Shown here one piece after another: positions 24,870 through 34,008 of a stretch of 64,000 nt of DNA. A model generated the notes under the pieces. That model did not search any database. It saw only the letters and a list, made by a program, of their open reading frames with translations, and was not told the origin of the DNA. The stretch's first letter is position 1. Every line of letters starts with the position of its first letter. The stretch is from assembly GCF_017833415.1 (NCBI RefSeq), contig NZ_JAFICC010000012.1:62001-126000 (forward strand). The letters run 5' to 3'. Both the position numbers and the translations under genes were made by a program. Source of the DNA: Flavobacterium sp. 1355. Lineage in GTDB: Bacteria > Bacteroidota > Bacteroidia > Flavobacteriales > Flavobacteriaceae.

Positions 24870-26567
24870 TTATTTTTGTTGACTTCTAAAAAAATGAGTT
24901 TCAAAGATAGCAGAATTACCCACATTATCAATTACTTCAATTTTTAAATCATTTGCACCTTCTGCAAGCCTTGCGTCTTCAAACTTGTGCGTAATTTTTC
25001 TTGTTTTATTATCGTACTCAAATAATACCCAGTCTCCGTTTATATATCCATTATACGATTTAATTCCGGACAAGCTGTCTCCTATTGTAAACTGAATTGC
25101 TTTTGTATCAGTAATCCATTTGTCCTGAATTGCTTTTGTGATTTTTATAACTGGTGCAATAGTATCCAACACCAACCCGAATTGTCCCAATGTCTTTGAT
25201 TTTGCAGTAAAAACATCTCCGTTTCTTGTTGTTGCATTATAACTTTTACTGTTTCCGCTAATTCTTCCAATAAATAACTTATCCCTTAAATTCTCAGGAT
25301 AAATACTGTCTTTTATTGTAATCGTAAAATTTGAGTGAACAGGAATGACATCATCATGAATATAAATCATATTATTTTTTACATCAAAATTTAAGTTGAA
25401 ATCATCATAAAAAGTTCCCGCCGGAAAAAAAACCGACATATTATCTTTTTCGAAGTTCGAATCTTTATTTGCATGAATAAAATATTTTGAAGTTATCGGT
25501 TCTGCATTTACAATCGGAGTTTCTGAATCATACTCAATGGGAACAGTAACAGAATTAAGATTTCCAAAATAATCAGAAACTTCAATTCTGTAAGTCGATG
25601 CTAAATTGGGCTCGACAGGTATAACTCCGTGAAGCGAATCTGTTTTTATGATACTCAAAGCAAACGGAGTTTTCATAAACAGCTTCTGGACACGTTGTCC
25701 GGTTTTCTTATATCTCGGATAATCTATAAATGCATTTATATAACGCATTTCATCAAATGAATAGGTATTAAACTGATAATTATATTTTGGATCTCCGTTT
25801 AAAAAACCGGTAACATTAAAAACTCCATTTCGGTTATTTGAGACATCATCAAAATCTACAGCATTGATCCCAAAACCAATTTTACCATTTGCTTTAATTT
25901 TTTCCGCGAGATAAGTACCATCTTTTTGAAGTGAAAGATTTAATAATAAAGGCTGTTTTGATTGATTAACAACTGTATTTTCTCCCACAGGATAAACATA
26001 CACACTTGAAATTGTTGGCTTTTTACTATCATTTATATTTTGATCATAACCAAAAAACATAGGGTTAATAACAAATTCTGTTTTTGAATCTCTAATTTCA
26101 AAATGCAAATGCGGACCCTCTGAAGACCCTGTATTTCCTGAAAGTGCAATTAATTGTCCTTTTGTGACCGGCAGCTCATCTGGTTTCAAAAATACTTCTA
26201 TCTCAAAAGATTTTTCTGCATAATGTGTTTTCTCAACATATTCCTGAATGGGACCAATTGTAGTTTGTAAATGCCCATATACAGAAGTATAACCATTGGG
26301 ATGTGTGATATATAAACACTTCCCGTTACCAAATGTGGAGATTTTTATTCTGGACACATATCCATCAGCGATAGCATAGACATTTAACCCTTCCCTTTGA
26401 TTTGTTTTTAAATCAAAACCAGCATGAAAATGATTAGGACGCAACTCACCAAAATTTCCCGAAAGCTGCATCGGAATATCTAACGGAGGGCGGAAATAAT
26501 CTTTGGGATACTGGGTCTGGGCAGAAATAAAATTACAAAAAAAAAGAGCTAGTAGTGAAATTCTCAT
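24870..26567 (-). CDS. M23 family metallopeptidase (LytM-type)
   Basis: A 565-residue protein from the ATG at 26565-26567 (MRISLLALFFCNFISAQ, a clean signal peptide). The reading frame extends 23 residues further upstream, but that version starts with an implausible leader. The LytM zinc site is visible: His and Asp in NHFHAGFDL, and HLHFEI later (GPHLHFEIRD). The remainder is beta-rich and unlike typical septal hydrolases. It probably cuts peptidoglycan cross-links. It is in an operon with the TonB receptor gene, a linkage common in this group. Confidence 0.88.
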   Translation of the reverse strand: MRISLLALFFCNFISAQTQYPKDYFRPPLDIPMQLSGNFGELRPNHFHAGFDLKTNQREGLNVYAIADGYVSRIKISTFGNGKCLYITHPNGYTSVYGHLQTTIGPIQEYVEKTHYAEKSFEIEVFLKPDELPVTKGQLIALSGNTGSSEGPHLHFEIRDSKTEFVINPMFFGYDQNINDSKKPTISSVYVYPVGENTVVNQSKQPLLLNLSLQKDGTYLAEKIKANGKIGFGINAVDFDDVSNNRNGVFNVTGFLNGDPKYNYQFNTYSFDEMRYINAFIDYPRYKKTGQRVQKLFMKTPFALSIIKTDSLHGVIPVEPNLASTYRIEVSDYFGNLNSVTVPIEYDSETPIVNAEPITSKYFIHANKDSNFEKDNMSVFFPAGTFYDDFNLNFDVKNNMIYIHDDVIPVHSNFTITIKDSIYPENLRDKLFIGRISGNSKSYNATTRNGDVFTAKSKTLGQFGLVLDTIAPVIKITKAIQDKWITDTKAIQFTIGDSLSGIKSYNGYINGDWVLFEYDNKTRKITHKFEDARLAEGANDLKIEVIDNVGNSAIFETHFFRSQQK

Positions 26568-26690
26568 AAACAACATTTTTGCTAAGATAAAGAAAAATAA
26601 GCTATTAAAAGCAAGAAAAAACATACAAAAATTCAATTAATTGAATTTCATTTATTTATCTATTTTTAATGCAAAAAAATCGAGAAAAAA

Positions 26691-26720
26691 TTGCATTAAT
26701 AAAAAGGAATACTAACTTTG
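26691..26720 (+). promoter_or_regulatory. promoter of the coiled-coil / zapA operon
   Basis: TTG (26691-26693), 19 bases, then TAACTTTG (26713-26720): an exact match to the spacing and -7 consensus. The leader would be about 22 nt. Confidence 0.75.
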
Positions 26721-26748
26721 TATGATTAAGTAATGAATAGGATTTATA

Positions 26749-27039
26749 ATGAGTGTAATTGCCGAAATAATTGATACTCTTGAATATAAAGTCGAAAAGC
26801 TTTTTGAAAAATCAAAAGGGCTGGAGAAAAACAATCAGGAACTAAAACTACAATTAACCAAAGCTGCGCAAATCATCCAGAAACAATCTGAGGAAATTGA
26901 AGCTTTGAGAAAGCAATATGAAACACTTAAAATAGCCAATTCGTTGCTCGGCAGCGACAACAATAAGAGAGAGACAAAGCTTAAAATAAATTCATTAATT
27001 CGCGAAATTGATTACTGTATAGCACAATTATCAGACTAG
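26749..27039 (+). CDS. small coiled-coil protein upstream of zapA
   Basis: A 96-residue protein, almost entirely heptad-rich: LEYKVEKLFEKSKGLEKNNQELKLQLTKAAQIIQKQSEEIEALRKQYETL (quoted in part only). No transmembrane segment. It directly precedes zapA with five bases between and is likely a cell-division partner, comparable in build to ZapB although no homology is claimed. Confidence 0.78.
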   Translation: MSVIAEIIDTLEYKVEKLFEKSKGLEKNNQELKLQLTKAAQIIQKQSEEIEALRKQYETLKIANSLLGSDNNKRETKLKINSLIREIDYCIAQLSD

Positions 27040-27044
27040 AAAAC

Positions 27045-27338
27045 ATGGACGAAAAGCTTAGAATTAAAATATCAATTGCAGACAGGGTTTACCCGTTAAC
27101 GGTAGAACCATCTCAGGAAGAAGGCCTTAGGAGTGCTTCTAAAAAAATTGATGCTATGATCAAGCAATTCGAAGAAAGTTACGCAGTTCGTGACAAACAG
27201 GATGTACTGGCCATGTGCGCCTTACAATTTGCTTCGCAAGCAGAACAAAAACAAATTGATTACAATGTTGATGGACACGAAACCATCGAAAGAATTAAAA
27301 GATTAAATTTGCTTTTAGATCAATATCTCGAAAATTAA
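27045..27338 (+). CDS. zapA: cell division protein ZapA
   Basis: A 97-residue protein with the ZapA pattern: an N-terminal beta-rich part (LRIKISIADRVYPLTVEPSQEEGLRSASKKID), a short helix, then a long C-terminal coiled coil. ZapA stabilises the FtsZ ring. It follows the coiled-coil gene by 5 bases and is followed by the 6S RNA, an arrangement also seen in Proteobacteria where ssrS lies next to zapA. Confidence 0.88.
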   Translation: MDEKLRIKISIADRVYPLTVEPSQEEGLRSASKKIDAMIKQFEESYAVRDKQDVLAMCALQFASQAEQKQIDYNVDGHETIERIKRLNLLLDQYLEN

Positions 27339-27359
27339 ACGTTCTTTACAGAAACTAAG

Positions 27360-27528
27360 ATACTGCCTACATTAGTTCACAATTGGTAAACTCAACACTA
27401 ACAAATTAGAATGAGCAAATCGTCGCTACTATAGTATGCCACGCTTTATTGCGAGGAAACTTGAACAGTGAGTTAGCTCAAAACTTGTCTTTACGAGTTT
27501 ATTCAAGCAATTAATGTAGGCTTTTTTT
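27360..27528 (+). ncRNA. ssrS: 6S RNA (6S-Flavo type)
   Basis: The gap between zapA and rny holds a closed structure: GCCTACATTA (27365-27374) pairs with TAATGTAGGC (27512-27521), enclosing about 137 bases with an expected central bubble, and seven T follow directly as terminator. Position, length (~169 nt), terminal stem and neighbours match what is known of 6S RNA in flavobacteria, which binds RNA polymerase and mimics open promoter DNA. No coding region lies here. Confidence 0.85.
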
Positions 27529-27548
27529 ATATATAAATTTTAACAAAC

Positions 27549-29111
27549 ATGGACATAATAACGATCATTATTTCAGGTATTATAGGTATTGCAGCAGGTT
27601 TTGGAATAGCTAAAATTATCGAAAAAAGCAATATTTCTAATTTAATCAAAAACGCAAAAAAAGAAGCAGCTTCTATTTTAAAAGATGCTAATCTGGAGGC
27701 AGAAAACATAAAAAAAGATAAAATCCTTCAGGCAAAAGAGCGTTTTATTGAATTGAAATCTGAGCACGAACAAGTTATTTTAGCCAGGGACAAAAAAGTA
27801 GCTGAAGTAGAAAAAAGAGTTAGAGACAAAGAATCACAAGTATCAAATGAGCTTTCAAAAGCTAAAAAAGTGAATGATGATTTTGAAGCTAAAACTCAGG
27901 AATATAATAGTAAAATTGAAATTCTGGATAAAAAACAGGCTGAAGTTGACAAATTACACAAAAGTCAATTACAACAACTTGAAGTAATCTCAGGGCTTTC
28001 TGCAGAAGAAGCAAAAGAACAATTAGTAGAAGGCTTAAAAGCTGAAGCAAAAACCAAAGCAATGTCCCATATTCAGGATACTATTGAAGAGGCAAAACTT
28101 ACAGCTCAGCAAGAAGCTAAGAAAATTATCATCAATACAATTCAGAGAGTTGGAACAGAGGAAGCAGTTGAAAATTGCGTTTCTGTCTTTAACATTGAGT
28201 CTGATGACGTAAAAGGCAGAATTATTGGCCGTGAAGGTCGTAATATCAGGGCTTTAGAAGCAGCAACCGGAGTAGAAATTATTGTTGATGATACTCCCGA
28301 AGCAATTATCCTTTCTTGTTTTGATCCTGTTCGTAGAGAAGTTGCCCGTTTATCATTGCATAAATTAGTAACTGACGGACGTATTCACCCGGCAAGAATT
28401 GAAGAAGTTGTTGCAAAAACGGCTAAACAAATTGATGATGAAATTATCGAAGTTGGAAAACGTACCGTTATCGACTTAGGAATTCACGGATTACATCCGG
28501 AATTAATTAAAGTTGTGGGTAGAATGAAATACCGTTCTTCTTACGGACAAAACTTATTGCAGCACTCAAGAGAAGTTTCTAAACTTTGTGGTATCATGGC
28601 TGCCGAATTGGGCTTAAATGTAAAACTGGCAAAAAGAGCCGGATTACTGCACGATATTGGTAAAGTACCTGATACTGAAAGCGATTTACCTCACGCCTTG
28701 TTAGGTATGCAGTGGGCAGAGAAATATGGTGAAAAAGAAGAAGTGTGTAATGCTATTGGAGCCCACCACGATGAGATCGAGATGAAATCATTATTATCTC
28801 CAATCGTTCAGGTTTGTGATGCTATCTCAGGCGCAAGACCAGGTGCAAGACGCCAGGTTTTAGACTCTTATATCCAACGACTAAAAGATCTTGAAGAAGT
28901 TGCTTACGGATTTAGCGGTGTAAAAAATGCCTATGCTATTCAGGCTGGTAGAGAGCTTCGTGTTATTGTAGAGAGCGAAAAAGTTTCTGATGATAATGCA
29001 GCAACTCTATCTTTTGAAATTTCACAAAAAATCCAGACTGAAATGACTTATCCAGGTCAGGTTAAAGTAACAGTAATCAGAGAAACAAGAGCAGTAAATA
29101 TTGCGAAGTAA
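27549..29111 (+). CDS. rny: ribonuclease Y
   Basis: A 520-residue endoribonuclease. It has an N-terminal membrane helix (about 2-22), a long charged coiled coil (about 30-190), a KH domain (GRIIGREGRNIRALEAATGVEIIVDD, about 219-245 in part) and an HD domain (HSREVSKLCG ... AKRAGLLHDIGK). The full order is that of RNase Y, which starts mRNA decay at the inner membrane. It begins 20 bases after the 6S RNA end and is followed by a terminator shared with the convergent kinase gene. Confidence 0.97.
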   Translation: MDIITIIISGIIGIAAGFGIAKIIEKSNISNLIKNAKKEAASILKDANLEAENIKKDKILQAKERFIELKSEHEQVILARDKKVAEVEKRVRDKESQVSNELSKAKKVNDDFEAKTQEYNSKIEILDKKQAEVDKLHKSQLQQLEVISGLSAEEAKEQLVEGLKAEAKTKAMSHIQDTIEEAKLTAQQEAKKIIINTIQRVGTEEAVENCVSVFNIESDDVKGRIIGREGRNIRALEAATGVEIIVDDTPEAIILSCFDPVRREVARLSLHKLVTDGRIHPARIEEVVAKTAKQIDDEIIEVGKRTVIDLGIHGLHPELIKVVGRMKYRSSYGQNLLQHSREVSKLCGIMAAELGLNVKLAKRAGLLHDIGKVPDTESDLPHALLGMQWAEKYGEKEEVCNAIGAHHDEIEMKSLLSPIVQVCDAISGARPGARRQVLDSYIQRLKDLEEVAYGFSGVKNAYAIQAGRELRVIVESEKVSDDNAATLSFEISQKIQTEMTYPGQVKVTVIRETRAVNIAK

Positions 29112-29124
29112 ATCTTCTAATTAT

Positions 29125-29166
29125 AAAATAACAAAAGGCTATCATATGATAGCCTTTTGTTATTTT
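29125..29166. terminator. bidirectional terminator between rny and the histidine kinase
   Basis: AAAATAACAAAAGGCTATCA and TGATAGCCTTTTGTTATTTT are perfect complements at the junction of two convergent genes. Confidence 0.9.
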
Positions 29167-29184
29167 ATATACTTAATTAACTCA

Positions 29185-30705
29185 TTACATATCATTAAAT
29201 ACAATTTTAAAACTAGTTCCTGCTCCTACCTCACTTTCTACAGAAACACTTCCTTTCATAGCCTCAATCTGGTTTCTGGTAATATACAAACCGATTCCGC
29301 GGGCTTCTTCGTGTTTATGAAATGTTTTATACATTCCGAATAATAAATCACCATATACAGCCAGATCAATCCCAAGACCATTATCTGTAATTTTTAATGA
29401 CTTATAACCTTCTGGCTCTATCCCAAAATCAAACACAATTACAGGATCTCTGTCCGGATGGGCATATTTTATGGCATTTGTTGTAAAATTCAACAAAACA
29501 CTTTCAAGATATGCCGGATTAAAATTTATCTTTAAATATTTCGGAACATTATTAATTATAGAAACATTGGTCTGCTTATCATATCGCTTTATTGTTGAAA
29601 TTGTTTTCTCAATATACTCATACAATTTTAGCGGAGCAACTGCAATATTTATATTACTTTGTGTCTTTACAATCTGTGTAAGATTAGAAATAGTCTCATT
29701 TAGATCATTTGACACTGTACGTAAATGCAGCAACATTTCGTTGATTGTCTGCTTATCAACATCGGCATCAATGAAGTCTAAAATAGATTTTATATTACCG
29801 GCCTGTGTATTTAGGTTATGCGAAACAATATGAGAAAAATTTAACAATCGGCTGTTCTGATCACTGTACAGCTTCATCGTTTTCAGGAGTTCTAATTCTT
29901 TTTCTTTTTGCAAAGAAACATCTGTATGAGTTCCTATAACACGAAGCGGTTTCCCATTTTCATCACGTTTTATCACCTTGCCCCTGTCTAAAATCCATTT
30001 GTAGTTACCAGTCGAAGTCATTACACGATGATAGTTTTCATAATACGGAATCTTATTGTCAAAGTGCTCCTGTATATCAGAATAATACTTTGGAAGATCG
30101 TCGGGATGCACAATTTTATCCCACCGTTCCGGATCATCAAAAATATCTGTAGAGTCTAATTCTAAAATCTTTAGTGATAATGAAGAGTAAAATACATTAT
30201 TTGTAACCATGTCCCAATCCCAAATACCTGCTGTAGATGCATCAAGGGCAAACTGAAAACGTTCTTCAGAAATTCTCAATTTTTCTTCCTTATCCTTTAA
30301 ATCTGTAATATCAGAAACATGTCCGCAAAAACTAACGCATCCATCAGGTATTGATTCTGTTTTGGCCGAAATTTTAAACCATCGCAATCCCTTTTTTGGC
30401 AAAACGGCCCTGAACTCCATTTCCCATGGCTTTATTTCTTTTCGGGCTTTTACTAAAGACTGAAAAAACATGTCGCGATCCTGAGGAAAGATTCTTTCGT
30501 AAATTATAAATATAATGTCGTTTGTAAATTCGCTTATTGTAAGCTCAAAAATATCATCTATTGATTTACTGATAAGAGGAAAAGAATATTTATTGTCTTT
30601 ATCGATAATGAACTGAAAAAGTAAATCAGGCATTTCGGCAAATAATTTCCGGTAAAAATTATTTACTTCTAAGCAATCCTCATTTTCATATAAATCAAAA
30701 ATCAT
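29185..30705 (-). CDS. PAS-domain sensor histidine kinase
   Basis: A 506-residue soluble kinase. Two PAS-like domains (about 15-135 and 145-265, the second with IVHPDDLPKYYSDIQEH and KWILDRGKVIKRDENGKPLRVIG in part) are followed by a HisKA-like helix (SHIVSHNLNTQAGNI) with His296 the likely phosphoacceptor. The C-terminal ATPase has an N box and the G box DNGLGI and RGIGLYITRNQIEAMKG. No membrane helix is seen, so the signal is internal. No response regulator is adjacent. Confidence 0.9.
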   Translation of the reverse strand: MIFDLYENEDCLEVNNFYRKLFAEMPDLLFQFIIDKDNKYSFPLISKSIDDIFELTISEFTNDIIFIIYERIFPQDRDMFFQSLVKARKEIKPWEMEFRAVLPKKGLRWFKISAKTESIPDGCVSFCGHVSDITDLKDKEEKLRISEERFQFALDASTAGIWDWDMVTNNVFYSSLSLKILELDSTDIFDDPERWDKIVHPDDLPKYYSDIQEHFDNKIPYYENYHRVMTSTGNYKWILDRGKVIKRDENGKPLRVIGTHTDVSLQKEKELELLKTMKLYSDQNSRLLNFSHIVSHNLNTQAGNIKSILDFIDADVDKQTINEMLLHLRTVSNDLNETISNLTQIVKTQSNINIAVAPLKLYEYIEKTISTIKRYDKQTNVSIINNVPKYLKINFNPAYLESVLLNFTTNAIKYAHPDRDPVIVFDFGIEPEGYKSLKITDNGLGIDLAVYGDLLFGMYKTFHKHEEARGIGLYITRNQIEAMKGSVSVESEVGAGTSFKIVFNDM

Positions 30706-30852
30706 ATATTACTTATTTATTTAAATGAATTATTCTTTAAATATTCAAGTTAAAAAGGTAAAGTGTTTTTATTTCTTTGAAATAAAGACCAATAGCAAGG
30801 TATTAAAATCTAAACAAAAAAAACGGGCATTTGTTAAAATTATTGCACTTAA

Positions 30853-31749
30853 CTATTTACGCGGATGAAAGGAATGCATGACTTCTTTTAAAAAACGTCT
30901 GTCCAAATGTACATATATCTCAGTAGTTGTTATCGATTCATGCCCCAGCATTAACTGTATTGACCTTAAATCTGCACCATTTTCAAGCAAATGTGTCGCA
31001 AAAGAATGCCGCAGCGTATGCGGGCTGATATTTTTATTCAAACCAATCTTTACAGCAAGATCTTTTATGATTGCAAAAATCATAGAACGCGTAAGCTGTC
31101 CGCCTCGTCTGTTTAAAAATAAAGTATCTTCAGAGCCTTTTTTTATATTTAATTTATTTCTAATTGCATCCTGGTAAATCCGAATATATTTTTCAGTCAG
31201 TTTGCCGATGGGTACAAAGCGCTCTTTGTTACCCTTTCCGGTAATTTTGACAAAACCTTCTTCAAAATATAAATCAGAAATCTTTAGCGAAACAAGTTCT
31301 GAAACACGAAGTCCGCAACCGTACAAGGTTTCCAGAATAGCGCGGTTTCTCTCTCCTTCGTTTGAGCTTAAATCTATTGCCGCAATTAATGCATCAATTT
31401 CTTCAACAGATAACGTATCGGGTAATTTACGGCCTGTTTTGGGAGATTCAATTAGCTCCAAAGGATTATCATTTCGGTAATCTTCAAAAACCAGATAATT
31501 AAAAAAGCTTTTGAGTCCAGAAATTATACGTGCCTGAGACCGCGGGTTTACTTCTTTTGAAACCGAATAAATAAATTGCTGAATCGTTTCGTCTGTAATT
31601 TTTAACGGAGAAACTTCTATTCGGTTGGTTTCTAAAAAAAGACATAACCGTTCAATATCAAAACCATAGTTCTCTATAGTATTTTTAGATAAGCCTCTTT
31701 CAATCCTTAAATACGATTGATAATCTTTTATGTATGTGGTCCAATTCAT
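30853..31749 (-). CDS. xerD: tyrosine recombinase XerD
   Basis: A 298-residue recombinase from ATG 31747-31749 (MNWTTYIKDYQSYL), six codons inside the longest frame. The N-terminal core-binding domain is followed by the catalytic domain with Arg148 (CGLRVSEL), Lys172 (TGKGNKERFVP), His244-x-x-Arg247 (SPHTLRHSFATHLL), His270 (LGHES) and nucleophile Tyr279 (TEIYVHLD). The size and the full set of residues fit the housekeeping Xer enzyme that resolves chromosome dimers at dif. A dif site is not seen in the window. Confidence 0.92.
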   Translation of the reverse strand: MNWTTYIKDYQSYLRIERGLSKNTIENYGFDIERLCLFLETNRIEVSPLKITDETIQQFIYSVSKEVNPRSQARIISGLKSFFNYLVFEDYRNDNPLELIESPKTGRKLPDTLSVEEIDALIAAIDLSSNEGERNRAILETLYGCGLRVSELVSLKISDLYFEEGFVKITGKGNKERFVPIGKLTEKYIRIYQDAIRNKLNIKKGSEDTLFLNRRGGQLTRSMIFAIIKDLAVKIGLNKNISPHTLRHSFATHLLENGADLRSIQLMLGHESITTTEIYVHLDRRFLKEVMHSFHPRK

Positions 31750-31776
31750 AATCACAAAGTAAATCATTTTTGAACA

Positions 31777-31807
31777 TAAAAAAACCTTCCGGATTAGGGA
31801 AGGTTTT
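31777..31807 (-). terminator. terminator after the sixth barrel gene
   Basis: Reverse strand AAAACCTTCCC, loop, GGAAGGTTTTTTT, between the barrel gene at 31826 and xerD. Confidence 0.85.
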
Positions 31808-31825
31808 AGAATACTTAAAAAAGAA

Positions 31826-32449
31826 TTAGAATCTATATCCAGCCGTTAAAGCGAAAATACTACTTCGGATTTTCGTATTATCACCAGATTCCGTTTTTGC
31901 AATATTTGATAAACCAATATTGTAACGAAGGTCTACTAATAAATTTGGAGTAATATTAAGACCTGCACCAACAACAAAACCAAAATCGATAGACTCAAAT
32001 GCTTCCTTAACATCCCGTTCTACGGTTTGACTATATTGAGTTAATTTGGTTGATGCTTTTGCCGATGTTAAGAACCCAACCTGGGGTCCTGCTTCAATAA
32101 AAGATTTACCATCCCCAGAATATTTTAAGAGAACAGGTACATTTAGATAAGAAAGATTCCATTTGATATCTCCTGTATAATATGTATCAGATATAGAGGC
32201 TCCAACATTTTTCATTTTTGTACCCTGAGTAGAATATAAAAGCTCAGGCTGAATATCTAATTGTTCAGATAATTTGATTTGAACCAGAACTCCGGCATTC
32301 ATTCCAACGATTGGTTTTAAATTCATACCCCTGGTATCTCCAGCCCAATTTGACAAGTTTAAACCACCTTTTATTCCGAATTTAACTTCCTGTGCATTTA
32401 CAAATACAAATACGATAAATGCAATTGCTGATAAAATAACTTTTTTCAT
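31826..32449 (-). CDS. PorT-like outer-membrane beta-barrel protein
   Basis: A 207-residue protein with a signal peptide (ending VNAQ) and repeated amphipathic beta strands: EVKFGIKGGLNLSNW at the start, LDIQPELLYSTQGTKM, LNVPVLLKYSG, IEAGPQVGFLTSAK, and a final aromatic TAGYRF strand as C-terminal insertion signal. It is the last member of the six-gene array. Its closest relative by eye is the gene at 32560; both carry SIDFG and SNIAKTE/ANIAKTE motifs. Likely function is unknown; PorT itself is a T9SS component, but general barrel proteins share this fold. Confidence 0.82.
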   Translation of the reverse strand: MKKVILSAIAFIVFVFVNAQEVKFGIKGGLNLSNWAGDTRGMNLKPIVGMNAGVLVQIKLSEQLDIQPELLYSTQGTKMKNVGASISDTYYTGDIKWNLSYLNVPVLLKYSGDGKSFIEAGPQVGFLTSAKASTKLTQYSQTVERDVKEAFESIDFGFVVGAGLNITPNLLVDLRYNIGLSNIAKTESGDNTKIRSSIFALTAGYRF

Positions 32450-32474
32450 TTTTTTAACTCATTTATTTATTAAA

Positions 32475-32482
32475 CAAATGTA
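32475..32482 (-). promoter_or_regulatory. -7 box of the barrel gene ending at 31826
   Basis: Reverse strand TACATTTG, exact TAnnTTTG, 25 bases upstream of the start codon. Confidence 0.45.
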
Positions 32483-32514
32483 GTATTTTTCTTTCACTTT
32501 AATAATTAAATAAA

Positions 32515-32545
32515 AAAAACCTCCCAATAAAGGAAGGTTTATATA
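32515..32545 (-). terminator. terminator after the barrel gene at 32560
   Basis: Reverse strand AACCTTCC, loop, GGGAGGTTTTTTTT; the same stem style as the other terminators of the array. Confidence 0.8.
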
Positions 32546-32559
32546 AAATAAGTCAATTA

Positions 32560-33177
32560 TTAGAATTTGTATCCAATTGATAATGAAAAAACACCATTAT
32601 GAACTTTTGAATCATCTTCTTCTTCAGTTTTAGCAATATTTGCCAAACCTAAGTTGTATCTTAATCCTGCAGAGATGTGCTCTGTAAAATCATATTCAGC
32701 CCCAAAATTTAAACCAAAATCAATAGATTCAAACATATCCTTAACATCCATATCATGCTTCCCTGAATAACCATTTAATTTAGTAGTTGTTTTTGCAGAA
32801 GTTAAAAAACCTATTTGAGGTCCTGCTTCAATATTAAATTTTTCCGCAACATAATACTTAAACATAACTGGAATATTTATATAGTTAAGTTTAAAAGCAA
32901 CGTCTCCAGTAATACCACTTTCAAGGTCTACAAAATCATCTGCAGTAGCACCTTGAGTAGCATATAAAACCTCAGGTTGTATAGCAAATTTATCTGATAA
33001 TTTTATTTCTAAGAATGCCCCAACATTAAATCCTATTCTGGATTTAAAATCTATTCCCTCGGTATCACCTGAAAAATTTGAAATGTTTAACCCTCCTTTT
33101 AAACCAAACTTGGCTTCCTGAGCATTTGATAATCCAAACATCAAAACTGCAGCTATTATTAAAATATTTTTTTTCAT
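32560..33177 (-). CDS. PorT-like outer-membrane beta-barrel protein
   Basis: A 205-residue paralogue with signal peptide (FGLSNAQ) and the strands EAKFGLKGGLNISNF, FAIQPEVLYATQGA, INIPVMFKYYV, IEAGPQIGFLTSAK, FESIDFGLNFGAEYDF, SAGLRYNLGLANIAKTEEEDD and a final SLSIGYKF. The acidic TEEEDDSK just before the last strand sits where an outside loop is expected. Unlike its neighbours, no clear TAnnTTTG box was seen in its upstream gap. Confidence 0.82.
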   Translation of the reverse strand: MKKNILIIAAVLMFGLSNAQEAKFGLKGGLNISNFSGDTEGIDFKSRIGFNVGAFLEIKLSDKFAIQPEVLYATQGATADDFVDLESGITGDVAFKLNYINIPVMFKYYVAEKFNIEAGPQIGFLTSAKTTTKLNGYSGKHDMDVKDMFESIDFGLNFGAEYDFTEHISAGLRYNLGLANIAKTEEEDDSKVHNGVFSLSIGYKF

Positions 33178-33207
33178 TGTTTTTGATTTTTTTTATAATT
33201 TAATTTC

Positions 33208-33240
33208 AAAAAAAAACCTTCCCATTTAAGGAAGGTTTTA
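33208..33240 (-). terminator. terminator after the barrel gene at 33255
   Basis: Reverse strand AAACCTTCC, loop, GGGAAGGTTTTTTTTT. Confidence 0.85.
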
Positions 33241-33254
33241 ATATCCTGAAAGAA

Positions 33255-33827
33255 TTAGAATTTATACGCCGCAGTTAATGCTAAAACATTATTTGAATAT
33301 CTATTGTCATAATAATAACCATCATAATCATCATAATAATCGTTGTAATCGTAGATACTTGTCAAACCAATAGTATAACGAATACCAACAGAGAAATTAT
33401 CTGTAAAATTATATCCCGCTCCTAGATTAAAGCCAACGTCAACTGACTTTTCATCTTCAATATTTTCACTAGAGACAAGTAATCCAAGTTGTGGTCCAGC
33501 TTCAACACTAAATTGCTTTGTGATATAATATTTAGCTAAAACAGGAACATTGATATAGTTCAAATTTACGGTATAGTCACGCTCACCATAGTAACCATCA
33601 AATTTAGCGCCCTGAGCAGAAAATAAAAGTTCTGGCTGAATGTACAGTTTTTTCCAAACATTGATTTCAGCAAAACCACCTAATTGAAAACCTATTAAGG
33701 AATTTGCATCGTTAGCACCGCCAATAGTAGCAATATTAAGACCTCCCTTTACTCCAAATCGAGCTTTTTGGGCATTTGTAAACCCGAATGCCATTATTGC
33801 AATAGCACATAAAATAATTTTCTTCAT
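33255..33827 (-). CDS. PorT-like outer-membrane beta-barrel protein with Asp/Tyr-rich loop
   Basis: A 190-residue paralogue starting at ATG 33825-33827 (MKKIILCAIAIMAFGFTNAQ); the longer frame would add 25 residues ahead of a normal signal peptide and is rejected. Strands include KARFGVKGGLNIATIG, LYIQPELLFSAQGAKF, VEAGPQLGLLVSS and a final LALTAAYKF. Before the last strand an insertion holds DYNDYYDDYDGYYYDNRY, almost only Asp and Tyr. This is the position of the variable acidic loop in the other paralogues. A -7 box lies at 33857-33864. Confidence 0.82.
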   Translation of the reverse strand: MKKIILCAIAIMAFGFTNAQKARFGVKGGLNIATIGGANDANSLIGFQLGGFAEINVWKKLYIQPELLFSAQGAKFDGYYGERDYTVNLNYINVPVLAKYYITKQFSVEAGPQLGLLVSSENIEDEKSVDVGFNLGAGYNFTDNFSVGIRYTIGLTSIYDYNDYYDDYDGYYYDNRYSNNVLALTAAYKF

Positions 33828-33856
33828 TTTATTTGTTATGGTTAAAATTAATGGGT

Positions 33857-33864
33857 CAAATATA
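33857..33864 (-). promoter_or_regulatory. -7 box of the barrel gene ending at 33255
   Basis: Reverse strand TATATTTG, exact TAnnTTTG, 29 bases upstream of the start codon. Confidence 0.45.
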
Positions 33865-33956
33865 AAGCTATACAAACTAAAAATGGATTTGTTTTTTAAC
33901 AAATAATTTAATAATGAGAGATAATAATGTTAAAAAAAACACAAGGAAACAAGCGT

Positions 33957-33989
33957 AATAAAAAAAGCCTCCCATCACTGGAAGGCTTG
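33957..33989 (-). terminator. terminator after the barrel gene at 34009
   Basis: Reverse strand AAGCCTTCC, loop, GGGAGGCTTTTTTT. Confidence 0.85.
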
Positions 33990-34008
33990 CATTTTGTAAA
34001 TTTGATAT

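Noticed and set aside
30853..31749. Integrase of a mobile element next to the barrel array
   Set aside because: All features fit housekeeping XerD, and no attachment sites or phage genes are nearby.
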